Positions 1 through 10,056 of a stretch of 64,000 nt of DNA are shown here, one piece after another. Each line of letters opens with the position of its first letter. The first letter of the stretch is position 1. The stretch is from NCBI GenBank assembly GCA_947311315.1, contig CAMZKN010000026.1:29980-93979 (forward strand), written 5' to 3'. The notes under the pieces are model-generated. The model did not search any database and was not told the DNA's origin. It worked only from the letters and a program-made list of their open reading frames with translations. The position numbers were made by a program, and so were the translations under genes. This DNA is from an uncultured Desulfobulbaceae bacterium. GTDB taxonomy: Bacteria; Desulfobacterota; Desulfobulbia; Desulfobulbales; Desulfocapsaceae.

Positions 1-91
1 AAAAAGACACAACCAATTAAAGCAGAGACCTGATACCCGTTTTAAGAAATCGCAGAACGACCTTCGAACCACTTATGCTTCCTGCGTGCTG

Positions 92-562
92 TCAGGAATT
101 CAGGCAACATCGTTTGAATTTTTTCCCGGAACCACATGGGCAGGGCTTGTTTTGTTCCAGTTTGTTCTTTTTTATATCAGCTTCGCCCCTGAGGTAATAC
201 CAGAGGTTTTCTTCTTTTAAAAACTCGCTTTTTTCTCTTAGCATGGAAAGCTGTCCACCTTCAATATAGCGAGTAGTGAAATCGACACTACCGACAGTAT
301 CTTCCGCTGTGCCATTTTCACAGGCGTGGATTTCCATGCCCAGCCATACCACAGGAAAGTCTTCGTGATTCAAAGATTTTGGTCGGGTTCTTGTGTGCCA
401 ACTGCCAAGAAGATGTTTATCATGTTTTTTGACAAAAGCGGTATATCTTGATCGCATAAGGATTTCAGCAGTAGTGGCGCGGCTGTGGTCTTCAAGTACT
501 GGTTGGCAACACCTGGTATATGGTTGGTTTGAGCCACAGGGACAGATTTCGATTTCGGACAT
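92..562 (-). CDS. ychJ: YchJ-family (UPF0225) SEC-C motif protein
   Basis: SEC-C metal-binding motifs at both ends: CPCGSNQPYTRCC and CPCGSGKKFKRCC. Confidence 0.85.
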   Translation of the reverse strand: MSEIEICPCGSNQPYTRCCQPVLEDHSRATTAEILMRSRYTAFVKKHDKHLLGSWHTRTRPKSLNHEDFPVVWLGMEIHACENGTAEDTVGSVDFTTRYIEGGQLSMLREKSEFLKEENLWYYLRGEADIKKNKLEQNKPCPCGSGKKFKRCCLNS

Positions 563-567
563 GACAG

Positions 568-789
568 CTAACCTTTTTTGAATGAAGAGTATACTTTTAG
601 TATAAGGAGGAAAAATGGGAATATATGCCAGCAGAGATCAAAAATATCAATCCCTTTTTTTAATTCTCCCTTGCTGAGCATTACTGCTTTTTCTATGAGA
701 TGTGGTTGAGGAAAAAAGGGCGCAAGACCAAGGAGGATACATGTCAGAATCACGAATGACCAGGGAATTTTATTAATAAACGTATTCAT
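568..789 (-). CDS. Small conserved two-TM membrane protein
   Basis: 73 aa, two hydrophobic segments, LGLAPFFPQPHLIEK motif; 6 bp upstream of ychJ. Confidence 0.6.
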   Translation of the reverse strand: MNTFINKIPWSFVILTCILLGLAPFFPQPHLIEKAVMLSKGELKKGIDIFDLCWHIFPFFLLILKVYSSFKKG

Positions 790-898
790 GAGCGATGTAA
801 AGAATTGTAGGTTACTTTGAATACCTCTGTCATCGGTTAATCGATGCTGGAGGTCTTGAGATTTCCCGTCCCATTAGCAGTGGCCATAATTGTCATAA

Positions 899-1041
899 AA
901 ACGAAACGTAACTACTCACGGAGTTCATAGCTCTATGTTTTTATTACCTCTGAACTGTAACTGTCCACAGGTGCTCCATATTTGTGCAGGCACATTTGTC
1001 CGTGCGAAGATGGGGGGCCTGTGAGCAGTTACGACGAAACT
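899..1041. repeat. MITE-like intergenic repeat, copy 1
   Basis: Shares AAACGAAACGTAACTACTCAC, CACAGGTGCnCCATAT and GATGGGGGGCCTGTGAGCAGTTAC with 31714..31840; ends form an imperfect inverted repeat (CGTAACTACTCAC / GTGAGCAGTTACG). Confidence 0.75.
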
Positions 1042-1063
1042 ATACATACAATGAATAAAAACA

Positions 1064-1537
1064 GTGTTCAATGGAAAAGTGGTGATAACTAGTGTCAGAA
1101 GATTACGTAGGTTTTTTGCTTTTTCCCTTTCCGGTGCATTGTACTATTTCTGGCTGAAAATAAGAGGAAAAACCATTGTGGTGAGGGGCAGATGCAGAGG
1201 ATGTGGAAGTTGCTGCATGGAGCTCTGTCTTGAAAATAAAGATGGATGGCTTCGATCAGAAAAGGTTTTTCGAGAAATAATTATGACCCATCCTGAATAC
1301 GATAGATTTGAGATAACCGGCAGGGACAGCACTGGTTTTTTACTTTTCAAATGTACCTGGTGCACACCCCAGGGAACATGTCTTTATTATAGTAAGCGGT
1401 TAGATTTATGCAAAAATTTCCCGGAAAAATCATTGCCCTTTGCTGGTGGTAAATTGCCGGTAAACTGCGGGTATTCATTTGAGGTTGTGACACCTTTTGA
1501 AAATATTCTCAAAAAGGAATTAAAAAGGAAAAAATGA
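1064..1537 (+). CDS. YkgJ-family cysteine-cluster protein
   Basis: CRGCGSCCMELC, CTWCTPQGTCLYY and DLCKNFP cysteine pattern typical of the YkgJ/UPF0153 Zn/Fe-binding family. Confidence 0.8.
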   Translation: MFNGKVVITSVRRLRRFFAFSLSGALYYFWLKIRGKTIVVRGRCRGCGSCCMELCLENKDGWLRSEKVFREIIMTHPEYDRFEITGRDSTGFLLFKCTWCTPQGTCLYYSKRLDLCKNFPEKSLPFAGGKLPVNCGYSFEVVTPFENILKKELKRKK

Positions 1538-2625
1538 AGAAAGTACTTATTCTGGAGCCATATTATGGCGGTTCACATAAATTTTTCCTTGATGGTTTAC
1601 AAAACAATATCAGTAGTGAGTACACTCTTTTTACACTCCCTGCGCGAAAGTGGAAAATGCGCATGCAACTATCGGCACCCTGGTTTATAAAAAAAATAGA
1701 AGAACTTCCCCGGCACAAGCGGAGATTTGATGTGGTGCTGTGCTCTACCTTTGTTGACGTGAGTGTTTTACGGGCATTGTTGACACAGGTTGATGGTTGG
1801 GATCAGCAGGCGAAAATGTTGACATTTTTCCATGAAAATCAATTTGCCTATCCCCAGCGAAATCCAAAACAGAATGATTTTCAATTTACAGCAATAAATT
1901 TTAATACTGGTCTTGCTTCGGATAAAATTGGATTTAATTCAAATTACAATCGTTCAAGTTTTCTGGCTGGATGTAGGAAATTCTTACAGTCAGCATCGGA
2001 TATGAAAAGAGAAGAACTGGTGGACGATCTCGAAGAAAAAAGCACTCTTTTATATCCTGGGATTGATTTTACAGAATGTGACCAAGTAAAACAATCATGG
2101 GACAGAGAGGTACCTGTTATTGTCTGGAATCATCGGTGGGAGCATGATAAAAATCCGGATCAATTCTTTGAGGCGTTATTGCAGCTTGAAAAAAAAGGAC
2201 GCGATTTCCACCTTATTCTCCTGGGGCAATCATTCCAATCCTGCCCCAAATGCTTTGTAACAGCACAACAACATTTTGGTAAAAAAGTACTACACTACGG
2301 TTTTGCAGAATCGTACTCGCACTATATCTCTCTTTTGAAGCAGGGCGATATAGTTATCTCAACATCGCTGCACGAATTTTATGGCATTGCCATTATTGAG
2401 GCTGTGAGAAGTGGCTGCTTCCCGGTTTTACCTGAAAAACTCTCTTACCCTGAGCTTTTCGACAGTCCGTATCTTTATGGGGAAAATGGATTGGTAAAAA
2501 AACTGGATGCCCTTTTGCAAAAAGATGATATCAGGTTAAGTGCTGAGAAAGCCATTGAACTTACCGAAAAATTCAGCTGGTCATCGCTTCGCAGCAAGTA
2601 CCATGACTGGCTTTTTGCTCCCTGA
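1534..2625 (+). CDS. DUF3524 glycosyltransferase, homologue of tRNA-queuosine alpha-mannosyltransferase (QTMAN/GTDC1)
   Basis: N-term KVLILEPYYGGSHKFFLDGL and FFHENQFAYPQR; GT-B C-term with ISTSLHEFYGIAIIEAVRSGCFPVLPEKLSYPELF; 4-nt overlap with the upstream gene. Confidence 0.8.
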   Translation: MKKVLILEPYYGGSHKFFLDGLQNNISSEYTLFTLPARKWKMRMQLSAPWFIKKIEELPRHKRRFDVVLCSTFVDVSVLRALLTQVDGWDQQAKMLTFFHENQFAYPQRNPKQNDFQFTAINFNTGLASDKIGFNSNYNRSSFLAGCRKFLQSASDMKREELVDDLEEKSTLLYPGIDFTECDQVKQSWDREVPVIVWNHRWEHDKNPDQFFEALLQLEKKGRDFHLILLGQSFQSCPKCFVTAQQHFGKKVLHYGFAESYSHYISLLKQGDIVISTSLHEFYGIAIIEAVRSGCFPVLPEKLSYPELFDSPYLYGENGLVKKLDALLQKDDIRLSAEKAIELTEKFSWSSLRSKYHDWLFAP

Positions 2626-2664
2626 CTACAAAAAAACTACAAAGTGTAGCCGGGGAGCATGCAG

Positions 2665-3723
2665 CTATTTTTTGAGCGTTTTTGCAAAATCGAGCATCCT
2701 GCGGATAGGAATGGCGCCCTTTTCTGCCAAGTCCGGGCTGACGAGCACTTCATTTTTGCCGTTTTCCAGGACTTCTGCGAGATTATGCAGGGAATTCATG
2801 CCCATCCATGGGCAATTCGCACAACTCTGACAGGTCGCCCCTTCGCCAACGGTTGGCGCTTCCAAAAGAATTTTATCTGGTGCTATTTGTCGCATTTTAT
2901 TAAATATTCCTGCATCGGTTGCGACAATGAACTCTTTGTTGCCAAGTGAAGCAACGGCATCAATGAGAGCTGTGGTGGAACCTACAACATCTGCAAGCGA
3001 GATAACCGCTTCCGGTGATTCGGGGTGAACAAGAATGGCGGCGTCGGGGTGCAGCTTCTGCATTCTTTGCAAAGCTACCGACCGGAATTCTTCGTGCACA
3101 ACACAGGAGCCTGGCCAAAAGATCATTTCGACCCCTGTGAGTTTTTGAACATACCTTCCCAGATGTTTATCCGGGGCCCAAAGAATTTTCTCATTTTTTT
3201 GAGCAAGGTGTTTCACTATTGGCAAGGCAATTCCAGAGGTGACAACCCAGTCGGATCGCGCTTTAACTCTGGCACTGGTGTTCGCATATACAACAACTGT
3301 ATGCTCTGGATACTCATTGCAAAAAGAGTCAAAAAGGTCGTATGGACAGCCCTCATCGAGAGAGCAGGTCGCACCAAGATCGGGCATGAGAACTCTTTTA
3401 TTATTGTTGAGAATCTTTGCAGTCTCACCCATAAATCTCACACCCGCAACCACAAGTGTTTCCGCCGGGTGCTCTGTACCAAAACGAGCCATTTCAAGGC
3501 TATCGGCAACACAACCTCCTGTCTCATCTGCAAGATCCTGGAGGGCACTGTCGGTGTAATAGTGTGCTACAAGGACAGCATTTTGCTCTTTAAGCAGTAG
3601 CTTAATTCTGTTTTTAAGCTGAGTGAGTCCATTTGGGGAAAATTCTGGCCATTCCGGATGAGGAGGGACAGTAACTGAGGGAATCTTAGGGTTATTTAGA
3701 GATTGTTTTGCATCAATTACCAT
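2665..3723 (-). CDS. nadA: Quinolinate synthase A
   Basis: [64 protein letters not shown]. Confidence 0.95.
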   Translation of the reverse strand: MVIDAKQSLNNPKIPSVTVPPHPEWPEFSPNGLTQLKNRIKLLLKEQNAVLVAHYYTDSALQDLADETGGCVADSLEMARFGTEHPAETLVVAGVRFMGETAKILNNNKRVLMPDLGATCSLDEGCPYDLFDSFCNEYPEHTVVVYANTSARVKARSDWVVTSGIALPIVKHLAQKNEKILWAPDKHLGRYVQKLTGVEMIFWPGSCVVHEEFRSVALQRMQKLHPDAAILVHPESPEAVISLADVVGSTTALIDAVASLGNKEFIVATDAGIFNKMRQIAPDKILLEAPTVGEGATCQSCANCPWMGMNSLHNLAEVLENGKNEVLVSPDLAEKGAIPIRRMLDFAKTLKK

Positions 3724-3884
3724 AATTGTACCTGTATTATATCAGTAGAATCTTATCACTTATGAAATATACGACTATCTGAAAAAAAGTAAAAGCAAAA
3801 GTGAGTATTCCGCACTTCGCTGGAAATTACATATAATTTATGGGTGTATGACACCGCTTCGCTGTTATTTTTCTGTGCCTGTTC

Positions 3885-4862
3885 TTATTTTACTTTAAGT
3901 TTTTCCAGTAATTGTTCCACTTGATTGGCAAGTTGAATAAAATCATGTGAGGTTAATGTTTCTGGTCGATCTGCGGGGTTTAAGTGTGCTTGTGTGATAG
4001 CTTCCTGTGTAAATTTTTTATTAATCTCTTTGCTGCCCTCTGAGATATCGTCAAATAAATTTGCGCCACTCAGTGTGTTAAGAATGGTTTTACGTCTTTG
4101 GTTGAATGTCGTTCTGACTATTCTTCTAAAAAGTGCAAAATTGTATACTGGATTATTTTCGTTTAAAGAATCATCTGATTGCTTATTGAACTCTATCGAG
4201 ATCACCACAGAATCAATTTTGGGTCGCGGATGAAATTCTGCAGGTTTGAGTGTCATGAGTTTTTTCACCCTGGCACAACTGTTGAGAAGAACAGTGGGAA
4301 CTCCATACGCCTTTGTTCGTGGTTCAGCCATCAACCGTTCTGCAACCTCTTTTTGCAACATAATTGTTGCTGAATCAATCAGGGTCGAATTTTCGATGAG
4401 TTTAATAATAAAAAGGTTGGAAATGGAGTAGGGCAGATTTGCGAGGATTTTAAGACTACCACCACATTTTTTGGCAATTTCGGCAAAGTCTACGGTGAGG
4501 ATATCCTGGTGGATCAGTGTTACATTTTGGGGTAAATCACCCTTTGTTTCATGAAGTCTGACGATTCCACTGTCAATTTCGTAGCCATAAACATGCTGAG
4601 CAATGGATGCAAGCGGCATTGTTAATGCCCCGAGCCCCACACCGACTTCTACTATAACGTCGGTGCTTTTGATATTACCCGCACGAACTATTGCTTCAGC
4701 TGTGAGTTTGTGTACAAGAAAATTTTGGCCAAATTTTTTCTTGGGTGCAAGTTTGTGTTCTTTTAATGTGTTGTATGTTTGTCGCTTATTTTGAGACATC
4801 GTCATATTAAGATTGAGTTTTGTTGATCTTGAAAGAAAGTTATTTTTTTTTGTTTTTAACAA
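3885..4862 (-). CDS. rsmA: 16S rRNA (adenine1518/1519-N6)-dimethyltransferase
   Basis: KKKFGQNFLVHKLTAEAIV, VEVGVGLGALT, ILANLPYSISN; true start is probably internal to the ORF. Confidence 0.93.
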   Translation of the reverse strand: MLKTKKNNFLSRSTKLNLNMTMSQNKRQTYNTLKEHKLAPKKKFGQNFLVHKLTAEAIVRAGNIKSTDVIVEVGVGLGALTMPLASIAQHVYGYEIDSGIVRLHETKGDLPQNVTLIHQDILTVDFAEIAKKCGGSLKILANLPYSISNLFIIKLIENSTLIDSATIMLQKEVAERLMAEPRTKAYGVPTVLLNSCARVKKLMTLKPAEFHPRPKIDSVVISIEFNKQSDDSLNENNPVYNFALFRRIVRTTFNQRRKTILNTLSGANLFDDISEGSKEINKKFTQEAITQAHLNPADRPETLTSHDFIQLANQVEQLLEKLKVK

Positions 4863-5322
4863 AATTGAAGAAATAGAGCGAACTGAAATAACTTAATACA
4901 GCAATAGGAAGACCAAGAATAATACCGCCAATCCCCAGAACAGCAAGAGATTCGTAACCAAGATCAAAGATAATTGCGATTTTATTCTGGATGGTTGCAG
5001 TCGAGGATATGTCTGCCAAAACCTGCTGAACCATCTCGAGGTTGAGCTCATAGGGTGTGACGGCATTGCCGATAAGTGCGGCCAGGTAATAAAGGGGCAG
5101 GGATGTAATGGGGTTGCTGATGAGCCAACTGCTGATAATACCGGAAATTGCTGAGCTTCTGGTTAAAAATGCAAGGAGAACGATCAAAACAGTATGAAAA
5201 GGTATGGTTGGCGTACAACCTATAAACACTCCAATAGCAAAACCCATAGCAAGCTCAGGGGGATTGCCCCTGAGTCTTTTTAAACGAATATAATAGTATT
5301 TATTGGTGCGCCATAGGTTCAT
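4840..5322 (-). CDS. DUF2062 membrane protein
   Basis: GNPPELAMGFAIGVFIGCTPTIPFHT motif plus hydrophobic segments. Confidence 0.8.
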   Translation of the reverse strand: MNLWRTNKYYYIRLKRLRGNPPELAMGFAIGVFIGCTPTIPFHTVLIVLLAFLTRSSAISGIISSWLISNPITSLPLYYLAALIGNAVTPYELNLEMVQQVLADISSTATIQNKIAIIFDLGYESLAVLGIGGIILGLPIAVLSYFSSLYFFNFVKNKKK

Positions 5323-5333
5323 CGTTTTCCTGT

Positions 5334-6335
5334 TTACCTGTATTGCGGCCGTGAATAGACGTCTATATCAAGAGAAGACGCACCGTTGATCTTAAACGCA
5401 TGATATCCGGCTAATGCAATCATTGCAGCATTATCTGTGCAAAATACAGGTTCAGGGGCATAAAAAAGTAAATTATTAACAGTGCAACGCTTCTCAAAGA
5501 CATGACGAAGCCTTTTATTTGAAGATACGCCGCCGCCAATAACTATTGTGTCTATATTGTACCTGGAGGCAGCATTAAGTGTTTTTTCTACAAGGACGTC
5601 AACCACAGCTTCCTGAAAAGAAGCACAGACATTGTTTATCTGCACCATTGATTCTTTTTGTTTTTGTTGATTGCAATGATTCAAAACGGCTGTTTTAAGA
5701 CCACTGAAACTAAAATCCAGTGAATTGTCAGCAAGCCATGCCCTGGGAAATTGTATGTATTTGGAATCTCCTTCACTGGCTTTTAAAGAAACATGTGGTC
5801 CACCAGGGTACGGCAGCCCCAGGAGCTTTGCAACCTTATCAAATGCTTCTCCTGCCGCATCATCTCTGGTTCTTCCAAGCAATTTATGATCCTGATGGTT
5901 TTTTACTAGAAAGAGTGAAGTTGTACCTCCCGATACTATAAGTGCAATATACGGGAATTCCGGCTGATTCTTTTCCAGGAATATTGAGAGTATATGGCCC
6001 GCCATGTGATCAACGCCAACCAATGGAATCTTCAACGTATACGCAAGTGTTTTGGCGTAGGAAAAGCCTACGAGTAGAGAGCCAATCAGGCCGGGTCCCC
6101 GGGTTGCGGCAATGAGGTCAATTTCTTCAAGCGTTACCCCTGCTTTTTCAAGAGCTAATTGAACAATCGGACATATCGCCTGCAAATGTTGCCTGGAAGC
6201 AAGTTCAGGAACAACACCACCAAACGTATTATGGATTGTATCCTGGCTACTCAATACGTTGGATCTAAGCTGAGTGTTTTCCAGAACAGCAGCGGCAGTA
6301 TCATCACAAGAACTTTCTATTCCTAAAATGAGCAT
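5334..6335 (-). CDS. tsaD: tRNA N6-threonylcarbamoyladenosine modification protein TsaD
   Basis: LILGIESSCDDTAAAV, GVDHMAGHI, ALIVSGGTTSL, IVIGGGVSSNKRLR. Confidence 0.96.
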   Translation of the reverse strand: MLILGIESSCDDTAAAVLENTQLRSNVLSSQDTIHNTFGGVVPELASRQHLQAICPIVQLALEKAGVTLEEIDLIAATRGPGLIGSLLVGFSYAKTLAYTLKIPLVGVDHMAGHILSIFLEKNQPEFPYIALIVSGGTTSLFLVKNHQDHKLLGRTRDDAAGEAFDKVAKLLGLPYPGGPHVSLKASEGDSKYIQFPRAWLADNSLDFSFSGLKTAVLNHCNQQKQKESMVQINNVCASFQEAVVDVLVEKTLNAASRYNIDTIVIGGGVSSNKRLRHVFEKRCTVNNLLFYAPEPVFCTDNAAMIALAGYHAFKINGASSLDIDVYSRPQYR

Positions 6336-6475
6336 GAAAAATAATTCTTTTGAGTTGTTAAGATTTTGATTGAATTCCTACTGTTTTTCAGAGTAAGAAG
6401 AAGTCAGTATAAAGACGAAGTAATTGAAAGTCAATGTCTTCACTTATTCGATAATTCTGCAGTAAATGGCTTGAT

Positions 6476-7531
6476 ATGCCCGATATTATGAACAAACCAC
6501 TCCCTCTTGTTGACCAGTTTTCCAGGACTATTTCTTATCTGAGACTTTCTCTGACAGATCGTTGCAATCTTCGATGCATGTATTGTATGCCACAGGAGGA
6601 TGAGGGTAGAGATTCAGAGCTGAAAACCGGGAAGTTTCTCCCCCACACCGAACTGCTCAGCTATGAAGAATTGCTGAGGATCGTTAAACTTGCGGTCGGA
6701 ATGGGCATGAATAAACTGCGCCTTACCGGAGGTGAACCTCTGGTTCGGAAAGGTGTCCTCGATTTTATTCATCAATTGTCAGCTATTAAAGGGCTTGATG
6801 AAATACGGCTGACAACCAACGGTGTGCTGCTTGCAAAATACGCCAAACAACTCGCCGCTGAAGGCGTGAAACATATTAACGTCTCTTTAGATACGTTGGT
6901 TCCCGAAAAATTCCACAAGATTACGGGTAAAGGTCTTTTCCAGGAAGTGTGGAATGGTTTGATGACGGCTGCAAACCTGGGCTTTAAAGTAAAAATTAAT
7001 GTAGTTGCAATGAAAGGTGTAAACGATGATGAGTTCAGAGATTTTGCCAACCTGGCCCTCGATTATCCTTTCCAGGTGCGGTTTATAGAATTTATGCCGG
7101 TCGGGGATAAAAGCAGTTGGCAGAGAGAACAGTTTATCAGTGCGGATGACATACAATCTATGTTCTCAGCGATTGGCAAACTTACTCCATTTACAAGGAG
7201 AAATATGGACGGGCCTGCCCGTGTGTTTGAATTGGAATCCGCCGACGGCAGAAAAGGATCTGTAGGCTTTATCAGCCCCATCAGCCACCATTTCTGTGAT
7301 CAGTGCAATAGGCTTCGACTGACATCAGAAGGCAAACTTCGCTCATGTCTTTTAAATGATCAGGAGTCCGATCTGAAAGGGTTGTTGCGCAGTGGTGCAA
7401 GTGACAAAGAAATTATTTCAATAATTCGTCAGACAATCCTTGATAAACCTCAAGGGCATTCTCTGCAGAGTACCCTCGAGGGTGAAGAAAGAACAACATG
7501 TGGTGGTAGAATGTCAAGGATCGGTGGGTGA
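6476..7531 (+). CDS. moaA: GTP 3',8-cyclase MoaA
   Basis: SLTDRCNLRCMYCMP radical SAM motif; C-term HHFCDQCNRLRLTSEGKLRSCL; ends GG. Confidence 0.95.
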   Translation: MPDIMNKPLPLVDQFSRTISYLRLSLTDRCNLRCMYCMPQEDEGRDSELKTGKFLPHTELLSYEELLRIVKLAVGMGMNKLRLTGGEPLVRKGVLDFIHQLSAIKGLDEIRLTTNGVLLAKYAKQLAAEGVKHINVSLDTLVPEKFHKITGKGLFQEVWNGLMTAANLGFKVKINVVAMKGVNDDEFRDFANLALDYPFQVRFIEFMPVGDKSSWQREQFISADDIQSMFSAIGKLTPFTRRNMDGPARVFELESADGRKGSVGFISPISHHFCDQCNRLRLTSEGKLRSCLLNDQESDLKGLLRSGASDKEIISIIRQTILDKPQGHSLQSTLEGEERTTCGGRMSRIGG

Positions 7532-8614
7532 GAAATCACTTTGGGGATAAGATCCCAGCCACTCATAGTAGGAACAGAGTGATTTGAGCCGATCACAACC
7601 CTTTTGAATTTTTTCGTCCTCGATATGGCCAAGCATGTCGAGGAAAAAGAGGTACTGCCAGCGTTTTCCCTTTATTGGTCGAGACTCAATCTTTGCGAGG
7701 TTGATATCTTCTTCCGAGAGTGCTGTCAGAATTTCATTGAGTGAACCTGGTCGATCTGAAAGACCGAGCAGCAATGATGTCCTGTCGTTACCACTTCTCG
7801 ATGGTGATTCCTTGCCGATAACCAGAAACCTCGTTGTGTTCCCTCTGTAATCTTCAATTCCCTGAACAACCACCTGCAAGTCATATGTTTTAATTGCAAG
7901 AGATGATGCTATAGCACCGATATTGGGGTTGTTTGAAGCCATTTGTGCAGCAGCTCCCGTAGAAAAAACGGGCAGCGTAGGAATGGCGGGAAGATGCTTT
8001 CTCAGCCAGTCACGACACTGGGCAAGGGGTTGTGCGTGGGAGGCTACAGTCTGGATATCTTCTTTGTTGCCGGATTTGCAGACAAGGTTATGACTGATTT
8101 CGAGCTGTGCTTCACCGCAGATCTGAACCTTATATTTCATAAAACAATCGAGGGTTGAAAAGACAGCACCTTCAATTGAATTTTCGACAGGGACAATACC
8201 ATATCTGGTGCGACCTTTTTCGACCTCTGCAAAGACATCGTCAATGGTTTCCATTGCTTTGTATTCAGCTGAGTGGCCAAAATATCGTACTCCTGCCAGG
8301 TGGCTGAACGTGGCTTCCGGGCCAAGAAAAGCAACCGATGCTTTTTTTTGTGACAGCCTACAGGTGGTGATCAGTTCATGGAAAATAGATTTCAGTGCGT
8401 TTTTGGGAAAAACATTGTCGTTATTTTTTAAAAGGCGATCATATATTTCGCGCTCGCGGAGAGGATCCCATTTGGCTCGTTTATCACCATCTTTAAGCTT
8501 GCCAATTTCCTTTGCATACGTCAGACGTTCTTTGAGCAGGGAAAGTATCTGATCGTCGATGGAATCAATATTATTGCGAACAGATAATATCGGGTTTTTT
8601 TGATCGTTTTGCAT
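7514..8614 (-). CDS. pheA: Chorismate mutase / prephenate dehydratase with ACT domain
   Basis: N-term AroQ (IDSIDDQILSLLKERL), VAFLGPEATFSH, VPVENSIEGAV, NTTRFLVIG, ACT with IESRP. Confidence 0.94.
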   Translation of the reverse strand: MQNDQKNPILSVRNNIDSIDDQILSLLKERLTYAKEIGKLKDGDKRAKWDPLREREIYDRLLKNNDNVFPKNALKSIFHELITTCRLSQKKASVAFLGPEATFSHLAGVRYFGHSAEYKAMETIDDVFAEVEKGRTRYGIVPVENSIEGAVFSTLDCFMKYKVQICGEAQLEISHNLVCKSGNKEDIQTVASHAQPLAQCRDWLRKHLPAIPTLPVFSTGAAAQMASNNPNIGAIASSLAIKTYDLQVVVQGIEDYRGNTTRFLVIGKESPSRSGNDRTSLLLGLSDRPGSLNEILTALSEEDINLAKIESRPIKGKRWQYLFFLDMLGHIEDEKIQKGCDRLKSLCSYYEWLGSYPQSDFSPTDP

Positions 8615-8861
8615 GCTGCTCCTTGTAAAATTGGCTTTAAAAGAGTTTCCTGTTGACGGATGAGACTTAAAGCAAATAAATTAGGTCACAGAAAATACTA
8701 TGTCAAGGTGAAAAACAGAGCATATAGTATGCGGCCCTGTCTTTTATGTTTTTGAAATTCTCTCCTTGCCGGTGGAGAAAAAGTCCATGGAGGTTTTGGA
8801 AAGAGAAGTTGTTAAGCAGTGATGGGCTAACAATGTGTAATAAATATGTTTGTGATTACTA

Positions 8862-10049
8862 TTGCGGGGAATTATGAAAAAAGAAAAAATCCAGAAAACG
8901 TATGATGAAATAAACAGCAGAATTAAAGCAGGCGAAGCTGTTGTTGTAACTGCTGAAGAGATGGTGGATATTGTTAAAAAAAATGGGCCTGAGCAAGCAG
9001 CAAGAACTGTGGATGTCGTTACGACCGGGACATTTGCGCCCATGTGTTCGTCAGGGATGTTTTTTAACTTTGGTCAGATGACACCAACAATCAAAGCTTC
9101 GAAAGTATGGATTAATAAGGTACCTGCATATGCCGGTTTGGCAGCTGTTGATGCGTATCTGGGAGCTACGGAACCTGCTGAAGATGACCCCTTAAATAAA
9201 ATTTATCCGGGAGAATTTCGTTATGGTGGTGGTCACGTCATTGAAGATCTTCTTAGAGGAAAAAAACTTTTGCTTGAAGCAAAAGCATATGGCACCGATT
9301 GCTATGCTGCTAGAAAAATGAAAAAAGAAGTGGGGCTTGATGATCTTTCTCATGCCTTGCTTTGTAATCCAAGGAATGGCTACCAAAATTATAATTGTGC
9401 AGTAAATTTGTCGGATAAAGCCGTATACACATATATGGGAATGTTAAAACCACATTGCAAAAATGCAAATTACTGTAGTGCCGGTGCACTCAGTCCTCTT
9501 CTAAATGATCCACTGTATAAGACCATTGGTATGGGTACAAGAATCTTTCTTGGTGGAGGCTATGGTTATGTTACCTGGCAGGGAACCCAGCATAATCCAG
9601 GCAGTCCCAGAAGAGAAAATGGAGTCCCGACAAAACCTGCTGGCACCATTATGGTTCAAGGTGATGTTAAACAGATGAATGCTAAGTGGCTTCGTGGTGT
9701 CTCTATTTTAGGCTATGGGAATTCTCTGGCTGTGGGGCTCGGGGTTCCGATTCCAATCCTTAATGCGGAAATGGCCAGATATACTGGTGTCTCAGACGAA
9801 GAAATTTTTACTCAGGTTATTGATTACGGTCACGATTATACCAATGGAATCGTCAGAAGTTATGGCGAGGTTAGTTATGCTGACCTGAAATCCGGGAGTA
9901 TTTTAGTTAACGGTAAGCAGGTAAAAACCGCGTCTCTCTCCAGCGTAGTAGCAGCAAGAGAGATAGCTGAAATTTTACAGAAACAGATTTCAGACGGAAA
10001 ATTCTTATTAAATAAACCAGCTGAATTGTTGCCTGACGGGATGGAATGA
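8862..10049 (+). CDS. DUF39 homocysteine biosynthesis protein (L-aspartate semialdehyde sulfurtransferase family)
   Basis: KTYDEINSRIKAGEAVVVTAEEM, VTTGTFAPMCSSGMFFNFGQ, GTDCYAARKMKKEV; start probably M5 (8874). Confidence 0.85.
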   Translation: MRGIMKKEKIQKTYDEINSRIKAGEAVVVTAEEMVDIVKKNGPEQAARTVDVVTTGTFAPMCSSGMFFNFGQMTPTIKASKVWINKVPAYAGLAAVDAYLGATEPAEDDPLNKIYPGEFRYGGGHVIEDLLRGKKLLLEAKAYGTDCYAARKMKKEVGLDDLSHALLCNPRNGYQNYNCAVNLSDKAVYTYMGMLKPHCKNANYCSAGALSPLLNDPLYKTIGMGTRIFLGGGYGYVTWQGTQHNPGSPRRENGVPTKPAGTIMVQGDVKQMNAKWLRGVSILGYGNSLAVGLGVPIPILNAEMARYTGVSDEEIFTQVIDYGHDYTNGIVRSYGEVSYADLKSGSILVNGKQVKTASLSSVVAAREIAEILQKQISDGKFLLNKPAELLPDGME

Positions 10050-10056
10050 TATTTCC

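Noticed and set aside
2617-2658. Hairpin GCTCCC...GGGAGC between the convergent glycosyltransferase and nadA genes as a bidirectional terminator
   Set aside because: Interrupted stem with a 3x3 internal loop and no convincing U tract on either strand; not strong enough to call.
3025-3600. 191-aa plus-strand ORF antisense to nadA
   Set aside because: nadA is unambiguous on the minus strand; the antisense translation has no recognisable domain.
6336-6475. Possible Moco riboswitch upstream of moaA
   Set aside because: No recognisable Moco RNA motif by eye in the AT-rich 140 bp leader; a covariance-model search would be needed.
8615-8861. Possible SAM-type riboswitch upstream of the DUF39 homocysteine gene
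   Set aside because: No conserved SAM-I/II core recognised; no terminator-like structure evident.
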